Assembly (NCBI RefSeq): GCF_028816475.1
Contig: NZ_CP118247.1
Span: 1,116,001 to 1,180,000 of the forward strand
Direction: 5' to 3'
Source of the DNA: Devosia rhodophyticola
GTDB lineage: Bacteria; Pseudomonadota; Alphaproteobacteria; Rhizobiales; Devosiaceae
DNA: 64,000 nucleotides
Positions 18,503 through 28,385 of this stretch are shown one piece after another. Positions within the stretch are counted from its first letter, which is position 1, and every line of letters starts with the position of its first letter. Position numbers and translations under genes: made by a program. The notes beneath the pieces were generated by a model, which was not told the origin of the DNA, did not search any database, and saw only the letters and a list, made by a program, of their open reading frames with translations.

Positions 18503-18814
18503 ATGGAGGGGACAGCCAGTGCCGGCCGAGCGGTCGCCCAGCAACTGACCATCGTTAATCGCAAGGGCCTGCACGCCCGCGCTTCGGCCCGCTTCGTGCG
18601 CACCGCTGAATGTTTTGATGCAACGGTGCATGTGGTCAAGGACGGTACGTCCGTTGATGGCAATTCGATCATGGGCCTGATGATGCTGGGTGCCGGGCCC
18701 GGATCCACCATTCTGGTCCAGGCCAGTGGCAAGCAGGCCCGAGAAGCGCTAGAGGCGCTGGTTGAACTGGTCAATAACGGTTTTGACGAGGACAGCGACG
18801 GGGCGGCGGTCTGA
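18503..18814 (+). CDS. ptsH: Phosphocarrier protein HPr
   Basis: Small PTS carrier receiving phosphate from EI (EI-Ntr is not in this window) and passing it to EIIA proteins. The 103-residue sequence has the active-site His24 in NRKGLHARASARF and the regulatory Ser55 in DGNSIMGLMML, the target of HprK. There are about 10 extra residues at the N-terminus and an acidic tail (FDEDSDGAAV). GGGAG lies about 10 bases ahead of the ATG. The GrpB-like gene begins 5 bases after the stop. Confidence 0.93.
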   Translation: MEGTASAGRAVAQQLTIVNRKGLHARASARFVRTAECFDATVHVVKDGTSVDGNSIMGLMMLGAGPGSTILVQASGKQAREALEALVELVNNGFDEDSDGAAV

Positions 18815-18819
18815 TCGCG

Positions 18820-19353
18820 ATGGAGCAGATCCATCTTTTTCCTTACGATCCTGCGTGGCCCAATATCTATCGCACCGAAGAAGCATTGGTCCGCTCATGC
18901 CTGATACGGCCGCCCTTACTGATCGAGCATATGGGATCGACTGCCGTTCCCGGCCTTGCAGCCAAACCGATCGTCGATATTATCGTTTTGGTTGATGAGC
19001 TTGAGCACGGGCGCGCGGCGATCCCGGCTCTTGAGACCACGGGCTATTCCTATTGGTCAGCCAATCCCGATACGACCAAGCTGTATCTTGTCAAAGGACT
19101 GCCGCCAGCACCACGGCGCACCCACCATCTGCACATTTACCACCATGCTGGCGAGGTGGCACGCCACCTACTGTTTCGTGACCATTTGCGCGCTAACCCC
19201 GAGGCGGTCAAAGCCTATCTGGCGCTCAAGCAAGATTTGGCCACGCGGTTTCGCGATGATCGCGAAGCCTATTCAAAACACAAGACTGCCTTTATCGATG
19301 CCTTGGTGCTGTCGTTGGGCGGACCACCGCGCCGTACCGACTGGAACCCTTGA
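18820..19353 (+). CDS. GrpB-family (UPF0157) nucleotidyltransferase-like protein
   Basis: Member of the GrpB/UPF0157 family, which has a polymerase-beta-like nucleotidyltransferase core; the cellular role is unknown. The 177 residues contain the family core IEHMGSTAVPGLAAKPIVDI with the paired acidic site, and HHLHIYHH near residue 105. It directly follows the HPr gene and shares with it an identical 15-base junction (stop, GCGC spacer, start). Whether it has any link to PTS control is unknown. Confidence 0.83.
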   Translation: MEQIHLFPYDPAWPNIYRTEEALVRSCLIRPPLLIEHMGSTAVPGLAAKPIVDIIVLVDELEHGRAAIPALETTGYSYWSANPDTTKLYLVKGLPPAPRRTHHLHIYHHAGEVARHLLFRDHLRANPEAVKAYLALKQDLATRFRDDREAYSKHKTAFIDALVLSLGGPPRRTDWNP

Positions 19354-19398
19354 ATCACGCCACGGCGCCAAACCAAAATCTGCCAGGGAGACTGTTTC

Positions 19399-19911
19399 AT
19401 GCGCAGAATTGTCGCCAGCATCGCAGGGGTTGGCATGGCTATCGGGCTCAGCCAGTTTCCCGAATATGCCCAGCAATATACCCAGCGCCTTGGCGGGGCG
19501 GTGGATGAGCTGGCCGGAATTGTTGCCGAATTTGATCGTGCCGCCGCTGAAGGTGGGCTTGATCGCGCCCAGGCGCTGGAGCGCTTTGAGCAATCCGATG
19601 ACAGTTTTCTGGCCGGGCGCGGCAATGCCATGGTGGCAACCCTTGATCGCTATCAGCAATTGAGCCAGACGCTGGTTCGCATCGAAAACGCCAGTGCCTT
19701 TGAACGCCTGCAGTTGCTACCCGACTTCATGGATAGCGATATTGGCGGGCGTACGCTGGAGGTCTTCAAGCCCGCTGTGCCGGTAACGTTTGAAGGTTTT
19801 GCCTACGCCGGGGGTGGTTTGGTTGCAGGCTACGGCCTGTTTTCGGGCCTGCTGGCCCTTTTGAGTCTGCCGTTCCGGCGGCGCCATCGCATCCGCCCCA
19901 CCCGGCTCTAA
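19399..19911 (+). CDS. DUF2937-type membrane protein
   Basis: A 170-residue protein with a short hydrophobic N-terminus, then SQFPEYAQQYTQRLGGAVDELAGIVAEF, which I recall as the hallmark of DUF2937 proteins. A charged helical middle (residues 40-110) is followed by one membrane helix near 136-158 and a basic end (RRRHRIRPTRL) that should lie in the cytoplasm. No function is known. The gene is the last before the ahcY promoter region. Confidence 0.65.
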   Translation: MRRIVASIAGVGMAIGLSQFPEYAQQYTQRLGGAVDELAGIVAEFDRAAAEGGLDRAQALERFEQSDDSFLAGRGNAMVATLDRYQQLSQTLVRIENASAFERLQLLPDFMDSDIGGRTLEVFKPAVPVTFEGFAYAGGGLVAGYGLFSGLLALLSLPFRRRHRIRPTRL

Positions 19912-19940
19912 TCGAGATCGATCTGCGCCATCGCTTAAAG

Positions 19941-19960
19941 ATATAAACTTATCTTTATAT
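19941..19960. promoter_or_regulatory. Candidate SahR/SamR-type operator upstream of ahcY
   Basis: ATATAAA-N6-TTTATAT, an interrupted palindrome with 7-base arms, 74 bases ahead of the ahcY start. It resembles the ATATAAAGATATCTTTATAT-like operators I recall in front of methionine-cycle genes of rhizobia, which are bound by an ArsR-type S-adenosylhomocysteine-responsive repressor. The palindrome is seen; the regulator is inferred. Confidence 0.5.
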
Positions 19961-20033
19961 GCCATGTTGATCCGCGCCGCGCCTGCCGCTATAAGGCGGG
20001 CCACACTTAAGGACAGCGCCCGGAGCGACAAGC

Positions 20034-21437
20034 ATGAGCAAGACCCCAACCGACTATGCGGTCAAAGATATTTCCCTGGCCGATTATGGCCGCAAGGAAA
20101 TTCAGATCGCTGAAATCGAAATGCCCGGCCTGATGGCGATCCGCGAAGAATATGCCGCCGCCCAACCGCTCAAGGGCGCGCGTATTGCCGGTTCGCTCCA
20201 CATGACCATCCAGACAGCGGTTCTGATCGAAACGCTGGTTGCGCTGGGCGCCGATGTGCGTTGGGTTTCGTGCAACATTTTTTCAACGCAGGATCACGCT
20301 GCTGCGGCCATTGCAGCGTCGGGCGTACCGGTTTTTGCTCACAAGGGTGAATCGCTGAAAGAATACTGGGCCTTTACGGACCGGATGATGGATTGGGGCA
20401 ACGGCGAAGCGCCAAACATGATCCTTGATGATGGTGGCGACGCCACCATGTATGTGCTCAATGGCGCCAGGGCCGAAACCGATCCGGCATTTCTTGAAAA
20501 GCCCGGCAATGAAGAAGAAGAAATCTTTTTCGCCACGATCAAAAAGCGCCTTGCCTCGAGCCCTGGCTTTTTCTCAAAGATCCGCGACAGCATCCGTGGC
20601 GTTTCGGAAGAAACCACCACTGGTGTCATGCGTCTTTATCAGCTTCATGCCAAGGGCGAGCTGCCGTTCCCCGCGATCAACGTCAATGACTCGGTCACCA
20701 AGTCCAAATTCGATAATAAATACGGCACGCGTGAATCGCTGGTCGATGCCATCCGTCGCGGCACCGATGTCATGCTGGCCGGCAAGGTTGCCATCGTTTG
20801 CGGCTATGGCGATGTGGGCAAGGGTTCGGCTGAATCGCTGCGCGGCGCTGGTGCGCGCGTATTGGTGACCGAAGTTGACCCGATCTGTGCGCTGCAGGCC
20901 GCCATGGAAGGCTTCGAAGTGGTCACGCTTGAAGACGCCATCCATCGCGCCGACGTCGTGGTCACCGCCACCGGCAATCGCGACGTGCTGATGGTCGATG
21001 ACATGCGCAACCTCAAGGACATGGCAATTGTCTGCAATATCGGCCATTTCGACAATGAGATCGATGTCGCGGGCCTGCGCAATTTCAAATGGACGAACGT
21101 CAAGCCTCAGGTCGATCTGATCGAACAGCCCAATGGCAACCGCATGATCCTCCTGTCGGAGGGCCGTCTGGTCAATCTGGGCAATGCCACCGGACACCCC
21201 AGCTTTGTGATGAGCGCTTCGTTCGCCAACCAGACACTCGCCCAGATTGAGCTGTGGACCAACAGCAAGAACCTTGAAACCAAAGTTCATGTTCTGCCCA
21301 AGCATCTGGACGAGAAAGTTGCACAATTGCACCTGGCCAAGCTCGGCGCCAAATTGACCACGCTGACCAAGTCACAGGCCGATTATATTGGCGTGCCGCA
21401 GCACGGCCCGTTCAAATCGGGCGAATATCGCTACTAA
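20034..21437 (+). CDS. ahcY: Adenosylhomocysteinase (S-adenosylhomocysteine hydrolase)
   Basis: Splits S-adenosylhomocysteine to adenosine and homocysteine, removing the inhibitor left by methylation reactions. The 467-residue length is standard. Visible segments: [15 protein letters not shown] near residue 55, catalytic-site region [21 protein letters not shown] with the essential lysine, the NAD-binding [13 protein letters not shown], and the C-terminal [10 protein letters not shown] that reaches into the partner subunit. It has its own operator-like palindrome and a strong terminator, so it is probably a single-gene unit. Confidence 0.97.
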   Translation: MSKTPTDYAVKDISLADYGRKEIQIAEIEMPGLMAIREEYAAAQPLKGARIAGSLHMTIQTAVLIETLVALGADVRWVSCNIFSTQDHAAAAIAASGVPVFAHKGESLKEYWAFTDRMMDWGNGEAPNMILDDGGDATMYVLNGARAETDPAFLEKPGNEEEEIFFATIKKRLASSPGFFSKIRDSIRGVSEETTTGVMRLYQLHAKGELPFPAINVNDSVTKSKFDNKYGTRESLVDAIRRGTDVMLAGKVAIVCGYGDVGKGSAESLRGAGARVLVTEVDPICALQAAMEGFEVVTLEDAIHRADVVVTATGNRDVLMVDDMRNLKDMAIVCNIGHFDNEIDVAGLRNFKWTNVKPQVDLIEQPNGNRMILLSEGRLVNLGNATGHPSFVMSASFANQTLAQIELWTNSKNLETKVHVLPKHLDEKVAQLHLAKLGAKLTTLTKSQADYIGVPQHGPFKSGEYRY

Positions 21438-21473
21438 TCGTTCCTCGCTCAATGCGAGAGCAAATTGATCTTG

Positions 21474-21503
21474 GGCCTGTCCATTTCTGGACAGGCCTTT
21501 TTT
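21474..21503 (+). terminator. Rho-independent terminator of ahcY
   Basis: A perfect 9 bp stem (GGCCTGTCC / GGACAGGCC) with a 6-base loop, followed by six T. It lies 37 bases after the ahcY stop. Confidence 0.9.
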
Positions 21504-21584
21504 CTTGAACAACTGCGGCATTTGTTGCTGTTTCGTTCTCAGGTCAAGCCGCTATATCCGCCTTTTGCCCACTAAGCACAGTCA

Positions 21585-21599
21585 TTAAGACTCTTTTAG
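21585..21599. promoter_or_regulatory. Possible CtrA half-consensus box upstream of divL
   Basis: TTAA-N7-TTAG, one base off TTAA-N7-TTAA, 158 bases before the divL start. Together with the ahcY terminator it is the only structure I see in the 319 bp between the two genes. Confidence 0.3.
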
Positions 21600-21756
21600 C
21601 AGAATCGACAGACAGCTATGTTGGAGTGATTCGGTGGTTGGGGGTTCATGCCAACGAATGCGCCTGCTGGCATCTGGCCGCAGCGCTTTGCAAGTACTTG
21701 CGTAGCGTTTCGTCTTACACGGGCGCAGTTGGCGGCAACAAAACACGAGGCAGGGT

Positions 21757-24216
21757 ATGGCGCCGGAAAAATTCCGGAAACGTTGGGGATTCGCAGGCAT
21801 AGTTGCGGCCCCTCTAACCTTGATTTCAGCCGTTCCAGCGCTGGCACAAGGCGTCAGCACCAGCAGCATGGTCAGTAGCGCCCCCTTGGCCTTCGCGGTC
21901 GGTGCCGGTGGCTTTGCGCTTCTCGCCATGGTGATCGTGCGCTCGCTCAAGGCGCAGTCCCAAGCAGATCGCGAGCGCTCCAGCGAACAGATTTCAAGTT
22001 TGCGGGCTCTACTCGATATTTATGAAGCGCTGATGTCGGGCAGCCAGGAAGTCACTGTCCTGTGGGCTGAAAATTCCCAGGCGCCGCGGTTTCTGGGCCA
22101 GGTCTCCTCGGTCTTGCCCGTTGGGCGCAAACCCGAAAGCCTGATGAATTTTGATAGCTGGTTGACTGGCACCAGTGCGGAGGCGCTGGCCGAAAATCTC
22201 AGCCAATTGCGCGTCAATGGCCATGGCTTTGCCATCAGCCTGCAGGGTCGCGATGGCCGGGTTATCCGAGCCAATGGTTGGGTATTGGGGGGCGTTGCCA
22301 TGCGCCTGCGCCCGGCATTCACACAGGCCGAGTCCGCGCCCGAACCCGCCAATGCACTGACCGGAACCGACCCCGACGGGGCGCGCGCCGTATTGGCGCT
22401 GTTGAGCAAGCCTTCCTTCATGCGCAACGCCGAAGGGCATCTGGTTTATGCCAACGCTGCCTATCTCACGCTGGCGCAGGCGCTGGGCAAGTCCGGCAAG
22501 GCCGAAGCGCCCGTCGAACTGCTTGACCCAGCGCAGTTGAAGTCGCGTCTGGCGCGGCGCGCTAGCGAGGCGACCCCCATCCGGCTGCGGGTCAATTTTC
22601 CCGACCAGGGTGATTTTGAGCTGGTCGAATTTGCCATTCCGGGCGGGGCAGCGGGTTATTATCGGCCACTCGAAGAAGCCAAGAGCGAGCAGCGCGACGT
22701 CAGCCTTGCCCATATCAGCGGCATCATTGATGCGCTGACGACCCCGATCGCGATTTTCAATGCCAATCGCGAGCTGGTTCAATTCAACCGCGCCTATGCG
22801 GCGTTGTGGAATCTGGACCCCAAGTTTCTTGTGCCGGGCCTTGATGAACGGGCCATTCTTGACAAGCTGCGCACAGAAAACATGCTGCCAGCAGAGGTCA
22901 ATTATCAGACATGGCGCGCCCAGCACCTGACCTCCTACAGCCAGAAGGTTCCACGCGAAAATTCGCCGTGGCACCTGCCGGATGGTCGCTCGATCAAGGT
23001 CATTTCCGCCCCCGCCGGTCCGCGCGGCGGCGTCATTTATGTCTTTGACGACATAACCGAACGGCTCAAGCTCGAAAGCACCAACAAGGCGTTTTCCAAC
23101 GTACAGCGCGAGTCGCTCAATGCCTTGTCGGAAGCTGTTGCGGTGTTCGGCACCAATGGGCGGCTAACGCTTTCCAACCCGCGCCTTTTGGCCCTGTGGA
23201 AGCTCCCCGACAATACGTTGGGTCAGCACCCCCATATCGACAAGATTACCGAAGCCTGCGGCAAGGCGATGCCCGAAGATGGTGCCACCATCTGGCGCGA
23301 TCTCAAGCGCGGCATCATTGATCTTAATCCGACGCGCGCTGATACGACCGGGCGGATCAATCGCGCCGATGGGCGTCTGCTCGACTATACAATTACCCGC
23401 CTGCCGGACGGGCAGACAATGATGACCTTCCTTGATGTCACCGAAAGCGCCAGCTACAGCCGGGTCCTCAAGGAGCGCAACGACGCGCTGGTCGCTGCCG
23501 ACGTTCTCAAGGATGCGTTCGTTGAAAACGTCTCCTATGAACTCCGCTCGCCCCTGACCAATATCATCGGTTTTGCCGATCTCCTGGCCTCCGCCGAGGT
23601 TGGCACGCTCAACGAAAAACAACGTGCCTATACCGACTATATCCGCGCCTCTAGTGTCACCCTTGGGGTTTTGATCGACAATATTCTGGATCTGGCTTCG
23701 GTCGACGCCGGCATTGCCGAATTGCGGCCCGAGCTGCAAAACATCACCAATCTGGTGGAAAAGGCGCGGGCCGGGCTTTCGGCCACCTTCCCCGAAGTCA
23801 GTGGCGAGCAGCCGATCAATCTGGTCATCGATATTTCCGATCATTTGCCCCCCTTCATTGCCGATGGCACCCGTATTGTTCAGATCCTCTACAACCTGCT
23901 CTCGAACGCCGCGCGTTTCTCGCCGCCGGGCGGGGAAATCCGCCTGACCGTTTCGGCCAGGGCCGAGCGCATGCTGTTCGTTATCGAGGATGAGGGGCCG
24001 GGGCTGACCGATGAAATGCGCGAGGCCATCCTCACCCGGATCGACACACCATCAGACAGCGGCCGTCAGCGCGGCGCAGGACTGGGTCTGGCTATCGTCA
24101 AGACGTTCGTTAATCTGCATGGCGGCGTGATTTCGGCGGAAAAGCGCGAGCCGCGTGGAAGCCGGATCACCGTCAATCTGCCGCGTGACAGCGCCATGGT
24201 GGGCGCCGCCGAATAA
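21757..24216 (+). CDS. divL: DivL-like cell-cycle kinase homologue with tyrosine at the phosphoacceptor site
   Basis: Membrane-anchored PAS/HisKA/HATPase protein of 819 residues. A short periplasmic N-terminus and a membrane helix at about 43-65 are followed by several PAS-like regions (residues 85-450) and the dimerisation/phosphotransfer helix. There the usual histidine is replaced: FVENVSYELRSPLTNIIG has Tyr594. This substitution defines DivL, which in Caulobacter controls the CckA-CtrA pathway. The ATPase domain still has LLSNAARFSPPGG, DEGPGL and GAGLGLAIV, so ATP binding may be retained. The stop overlaps the tsaE start (TAATG). Its place before tsaE-murU-addB is common in alphaproteobacteria. 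Confidence 0.85.
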   Translation: MAPEKFRKRWGFAGIVAAPLTLISAVPALAQGVSTSSMVSSAPLAFAVGAGGFALLAMVIVRSLKAQSQADRERSSEQISSLRALLDIYEALMSGSQEVTVLWAENSQAPRFLGQVSSVLPVGRKPESLMNFDSWLTGTSAEALAENLSQLRVNGHGFAISLQGRDGRVIRANGWVLGGVAMRLRPAFTQAESAPEPANALTGTDPDGARAVLALLSKPSFMRNAEGHLVYANAAYLTLAQALGKSGKAEAPVELLDPAQLKSRLARRASEATPIRLRVNFPDQGDFELVEFAIPGGAAGYYRPLEEAKSEQRDVSLAHISGIIDALTTPIAIFNANRELVQFNRAYAALWNLDPKFLVPGLDERAILDKLRTENMLPAEVNYQTWRAQHLTSYSQKVPRENSPWHLPDGRSIKVISAPAGPRGGVIYVFDDITERLKLESTNKAFSNVQRESLNALSEAVAVFGTNGRLTLSNPRLLALWKLPDNTLGQHPHIDKITEACGKAMPEDGATIWRDLKRGIIDLNPTRADTTGRINRADGRLLDYTITRLPDGQTMMTFLDVTESASYSRVLKERNDALVAADVLKDAFVENVSYELRSPLTNIIGFADLLASAEVGTLNEKQRAYTDYIRASSVTLGVLIDNILDLASVDAGIAELRPELQNITNLVEKARAGLSATFPEVSGEQPINLVIDISDHLPPFIADGTRIVQILYNLLSNAARFSPPGGEIRLTVSARAERMLFVIEDEGPGLTDEMREAILTRIDTPSDSGRQRGAGLGLAIVKTFVNLHGGVISAEKREPRGSRITVNLPRDSAMVGAAE

Positions 24217-24656
24217 TGAGCGCCGCCGCCCAAACCCTGTTCCTGCCCGACGATGCCGCCACTGCCGCTCTTGGGGCAACACTGGCCGGACAATTGGCGC
24301 CCGGCGACCTTGTAGTGCTCGAGGGTGATCTGGGCGCGGGCAAGACTGCCCTGGCCCGGGCGATTATTCGGGCGTTGGTCAAGGATCCGCATCACGAAGT
24401 GCCCTCCCCAACCTTTGCGCTGGTCCAACCCTATCAAGCAGGCACGACCCCGATTTTACACGCCGATCTCTATCGGTTGGGCGACCCCGACGAAATTGCC
24501 GAATTGGGGCTTTTGGATAATCCTGCTGCAATAGTTCTTGTGGAATGGGCGGCGCGAGCGCCAGAATTGCTCGAACTGGCGACTCACACCATCGCTTTGA
24601 CGATTCCCACTGGTGGGGTGGGTCGAAACGTTAACGTTGTGCTAACCAGACGCTAA
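24216..24656 (+). CDS. tsaE: tRNA threonylcarbamoyladenosine biosynthesis ATPase TsaE
   Basis: ATPase subunit of the complex that puts the t6A modification on ANN-decoding tRNAs. The 146 residues carry the P-loop EGDLGAGKTALARAI with Lys43, switch residues SPTFALVQPY, and HADLYRLGDPDEIAELG. The last part contains VLVEWAARAPELL. The start overlaps the divL stop, so translation is coupled. In many Hyphomicrobiales TsaE is fused to, or followed by, a sugar-kinase-like phosphotransferase (AmgK); here the protein is the plain short form and no kinase follows. Confidence 0.92.
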   Translation: MSAAAQTLFLPDDAATAALGATLAGQLAPGDLVVLEGDLGAGKTALARAIIRALVKDPHHEVPSPTFALVQPYQAGTTPILHADLYRLGDPDEIAELGLLDNPAAIVLVEWAARAPELLELATHTIALTIPTGGVGRNVNVVLTRR

Positions 24657-24670
24657 CGCCGCGTGCGGAA

Positions 24671-25393
24671 ATGAGAGCCGATGCTACCCAAGATATTGCC
24701 ATGACCGACACCGGCGCTTTTCCAGATGTCATGCTGCTCGCCGCAGGGCTTGGCACCAGAATGCGGCCGCTGACACTTGAGCAGCCCAAGCCGCTGATCG
24801 GTGTTGCCGGCACCCCGCTGATCGAACGCATCATGATCAATGCCCGGGCAGAAGGGGCGCGGCATTTCGTTGCCAACGCCCACTACCTGGCCGATCAACT
24901 GCTGGCCCATTTTGCCGGTGGCCTCAGGATTTCGCGCGAAGAACAATTGCTGGGCACCGGCGGCGGAGTCCGAAATGCCCTGCCAATGCTGGGGTCTGAC
25001 CCGTTTTTTGTCATGAATACCGACGCGTTCTGGCCCAAGGGCAGCGATGCACCGCTGGGGCGGATGGTGGCCAAAATGGCTGACAGCGCCAGCGACATTG
25101 TGCTGCTCTGCGTACACCCCGTCCGTGCCAGCGGCTTTGATCGCAGCCACGATTTCTGCCTCGACCCGCGCGGCAACATTACCAATGATTACGGCGCCCC
25201 GGTGATTTACGCGGGCGTGGCGCTGGTGCGCAAATCCCTGTTCAACGATATGCCCGATGGGGCTTTTTCGCTAACCCGTCTGTTTGACCGGGCCCTGGCC
25301 AACGAGACGCTACAGGGGGTCGCGCTCAATGCGCCCTGGTATCATGTGGGGGACCCGGAAGCCCTCAAAACGGCAGAGGCGGCGCTGGCATGA
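24671..25393 (+). CDS. murU: MurU-like nucleotidyltransferase (probable N-acetylmuramate 1-phosphate uridylyltransferase)
   Basis: Sugar-phosphate nucleotidyltransferase, likely making UDP-MurNAc from MurNAc 1-phosphate in peptidoglycan recycling. The 240 residues open with AAGLGTRMRPLTLEQPKPLI, the nucleotide-binding signature. LLGTGGGVRNALP and the metal-binding MNTDAFW follow, then NAPWYHVGDPEAL near the end. The frame starts at 24671; an ATG at 24701 would drop ten residues and cannot be ruled out. The stop overlaps the addB start (ATGA). Mannose-1-phosphate guanylyltransferase is the main alternative, but gene order favours MurU. Confidence 0.78.
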   Translation: MRADATQDIAMTDTGAFPDVMLLAAGLGTRMRPLTLEQPKPLIGVAGTPLIERIMINARAEGARHFVANAHYLADQLLAHFAGGLRISREEQLLGTGGGVRNALPMLGSDPFFVMNTDAFWPKGSDAPLGRMVAKMADSASDIVLLCVHPVRASGFDRSHDFCLDPRGNITNDYGAPVIYAGVALVRKSLFNDMPDGAFSLTRLFDRALANETLQGVALNAPWYHVGDPEALKTAEAALA

Positions 25394-28385
25394 ACTCCGT
25401 CTATACCATTGCCCCACATGCCAAATTTCTTCCAACCCTGGCGGACCGGATCATTGATGGCACCTTGCTGGGCGGGTGGGATCCAACGGGCCCGTTTGGC
25501 CTGAGCGATATTACAATCGTCTTGCCGACCCGGCGCGCGCGCCTGTCGCTGGCCGAAATATTTGCTGATCGCGGAATCGGTTTGCTGCCCGACATCCGCA
25601 CCTTTGGTGGCGAGGACAAGGAAGAAGAACCCTTCCTGCCGCCGATTGATGTCAGCGTGCTGCCCGCGCCGGTATCGCTGCTGGAACGGCGACTGATCCT
25701 GTCGCGACTGGTCAAGGTTTGGGCCAATTCCGACGAAGGCGCCAAGGCTCTCGCTTCGCCCCCCAACGCAGCCGAAATTCTCAAGTTGGCTGAATCGCTG
25801 GGCGGTTTGATCGATGATCTTGCCGCCGAAGGCTGCACGCCCCAGCAACTCGACGCCATCGTTCCAGCCGATCTGGCCGAAAACTGGCAGCAGACGCTTA
25901 AGTTCCTGCAGATTGTCTTTACGACCTGGCCACAGATCATGGCGGAGCGTCACAAGGCCGACAGATCGGTTTTGCGCAATGCACGCCTAGAGCGACAGGC
26001 CATGGCAGCGCCGCTGGTTTATGGCGAAAGGCCTATCATTGCCGCAGGCTCCACAGGATCGATCCCGGCAACGGCGGCCCTGCTCAAGGCGATTGCCGGT
26101 CTGCCGTGCGGTGCCGTGGTGCTGCCGGGCGTCGATATATCGCTCTCCCCAAACGCGCATGAAGCACTGCTCGATCCGATCAATAATCCCCACGGTCACC
26201 CCCAATATGGCCTCGCCAGGCTGTTGCGCATATTGAGCCAGACAATGGGCAGCGTGGTTGAACTGGCGGACGCCGATCATGCGCGCACCACCTTGGTGCG
26301 ACGCGCGCTGGCGCTCAGCCCCGACACAGCCTTTTGGGCGCAAAACCGGCTGACACCAGATCGACTGGAATCGGCAGGCGAAGGTTTGACCTTATTGAGC
26401 GCCCGCACCGAAGATGAGGAAGCGCGCGCCATTGCGCTTGCAGCGCGCGACGGTCTGGTTGGCGGCAAGAGTGTTGGCATTGTAACGCCGGATCAAAATC
26501 TTGCTCGCCGGATCGCGGCGGAACTCGGTCGGTTCGAAATCAAGGTCGATGATGCGGCGGGTGCACCCCTGTTCCAGTCGGCTGCCGGTCGCTTGCTGCG
26601 CCAGATATTGGTGCTGGGTGTCAACAATATCGCGCCGGTCGATCTGATGGCGGTCCTGCGCAATCGCGCCTGCACATTCGGAACTAGCCGGGCCGATGTC
26701 GGCCCGATTGCCGATCAGATCGAACTGGGTTTATTGCGCGGCCAGCGCCCCAATCCAGGATTTGCGGGCCTGAGGACGCTGTTGGCGGCCAACATTGAAG
26801 GGCTGACAAAATATCCGGCCTTGCGCCTCAAGCAAGCGGATACCGACGCCATTGAAACCATTCTGGCCCGGCTCGAGGCAGCGATGGCGCCTGTGATGGC
26901 CGCATTGGCAAGTCCGAGCCTGACGGCTGGCAGTTTCGTGAGCGCTTTATTGGCTGGCTTTGCGGCCATTGCCAATGACGAGACCACGGGTGGTGCGGAG
27001 CTGGCGCAATGGGGTCGGGAGATATTGGCCCAGGGAACTGAGGGCATCGCGTTTGAGCCGGTCGGGCTTGAAGGGGTGCTTCAGGCGCTGATGCAGGGCT
27101 TTGAGGTGCGCAATGTTGCGGCCCGACGCGACGACATTGCGATCTGGGGGCAGTTGGAAGCGCGGCTGCAAAATCCCGATATATTGATCATCGCAGCTCT
27201 CAACGAAGATATCTGGCCTGAAGCCGCTGACCCCGGCCCGTGGTTGAGCCGCGGCATGCGGTTAGCCGCCGGAATGGAGCCGCCTGAGCGCAAGGCCGGG
27301 CTCGCAGCGCATGACTTTGCGATGGCTCTGGGAAACGCTGAAGTCATTGTGGCTTTTTCAGAACGATTGGGTGCCAGCCCGGCGATTGCTTCGCGTCTGG
27401 TACAACGGCTTGAGGCCTTTGCCGGAGAAGAGGCCGCAAATACCTGGCGTCAACGCGGCGAAAAGTGGCTGGCCCAATCGCGCGCGCTCGATGCGTCGAC
27501 GATGCTGCAGGCAGCGGCCATGCCGCAGCCCAACCCCCTGCTGACCTGCGGCCCCGACGCCTGTCGATCACCGAAATCGAAACCCTGTTCCGCTCGCCCT
27601 ATGATCTTTATGCCAAATATATCCTTGGGCTCAAACCGATGGATGCGTTGGGCGAAGAGGCGGGTGGGCGCGAGCGCGGCAGCATCATTCATGAAATATT
27701 CGGCCGCTTTATCGAGGAAGGCCACGATGTCATGGCCGAAAATGCCCTAAGCATCCTCAACGAATTGGCGATTAAGGGGTTTTCCGGGCTCGACGCGATC
27801 AGTCAACGCCGCGACATCTGGATGCGCCGGTTCACCACTGCGGCACAATTGTTCCTCGAATTTGAGCGGGACCGTAATCATCTGGTTCGGCAGCGGCATG
27901 CGGAAATTTCAGGGAAGTGGGACCTGCCCTTGCCCTTCTTGCTTTCGGGCCGCGCAGACCGGATTGACGAGATGGTTGATGGCAGCCTGCAGATCATCGA
28001 TTTCAAGACCGGATCCCCGCCGAGTGCGGGCGAAATGAAACGGTTTGAAGCGCCGCAACTGTTGCTGGAAGCGGCAATGGCGGGTGACGGGGCGTTCGCC
28101 GATATTGCTGCGGCAAAAACCAGCGCCCTGACCTATATCAAGATTGGCCTGGGGCCCGAGGCCTTTGTCGAAAAGCCATTCTCGCTCGATGATGGATTTG
28201 ATCTGATGGACGCAGCCGAGGAATCATCTCTCAGGATGCAACGCCACATCAACGAGTTCCTGTTCAGGGAGCGCCCGATGGTTCCCCGGCTATTTCCGTC
28301 GGCACGACAGCGATTTGCTGGCGCTTACGAGCATCTGGCCCGCACCGACGAATGGAGCCTGATCGGCGGGGAGGACGAAGAATGA
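25390..28385 (+). pseudogene. addB: AddB, double-strand break repair nuclease subunit, split by a one-base frameshift
   Basis: Partner of AddA in the helicase-nuclease that processes double-strand breaks for RecA. The first frame (25390 to about 27540) holds the inactivated helicase-like region with LPTRRARLSLAEIF. The second frame (to 28385) holds LSITEIETLFRSPYDLYAKYIL and the RecB-type nuclease motif LQIIDFKTG. Adding one C to the run of five at 27534-27538 joins them as PQPNPPADLRPRRLSITE and gives a 998-residue protein, a normal AddB size. Start and stop overlap the neighbours by ATGA, as expected for an intact operon. A sequencing error is likely. Confidence 0.87.

Noticed and set aside
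22009..22974. Open frame of 321 codons on the minus strand
   Set aside because: It is antisense to divL and has no recognisable domain.
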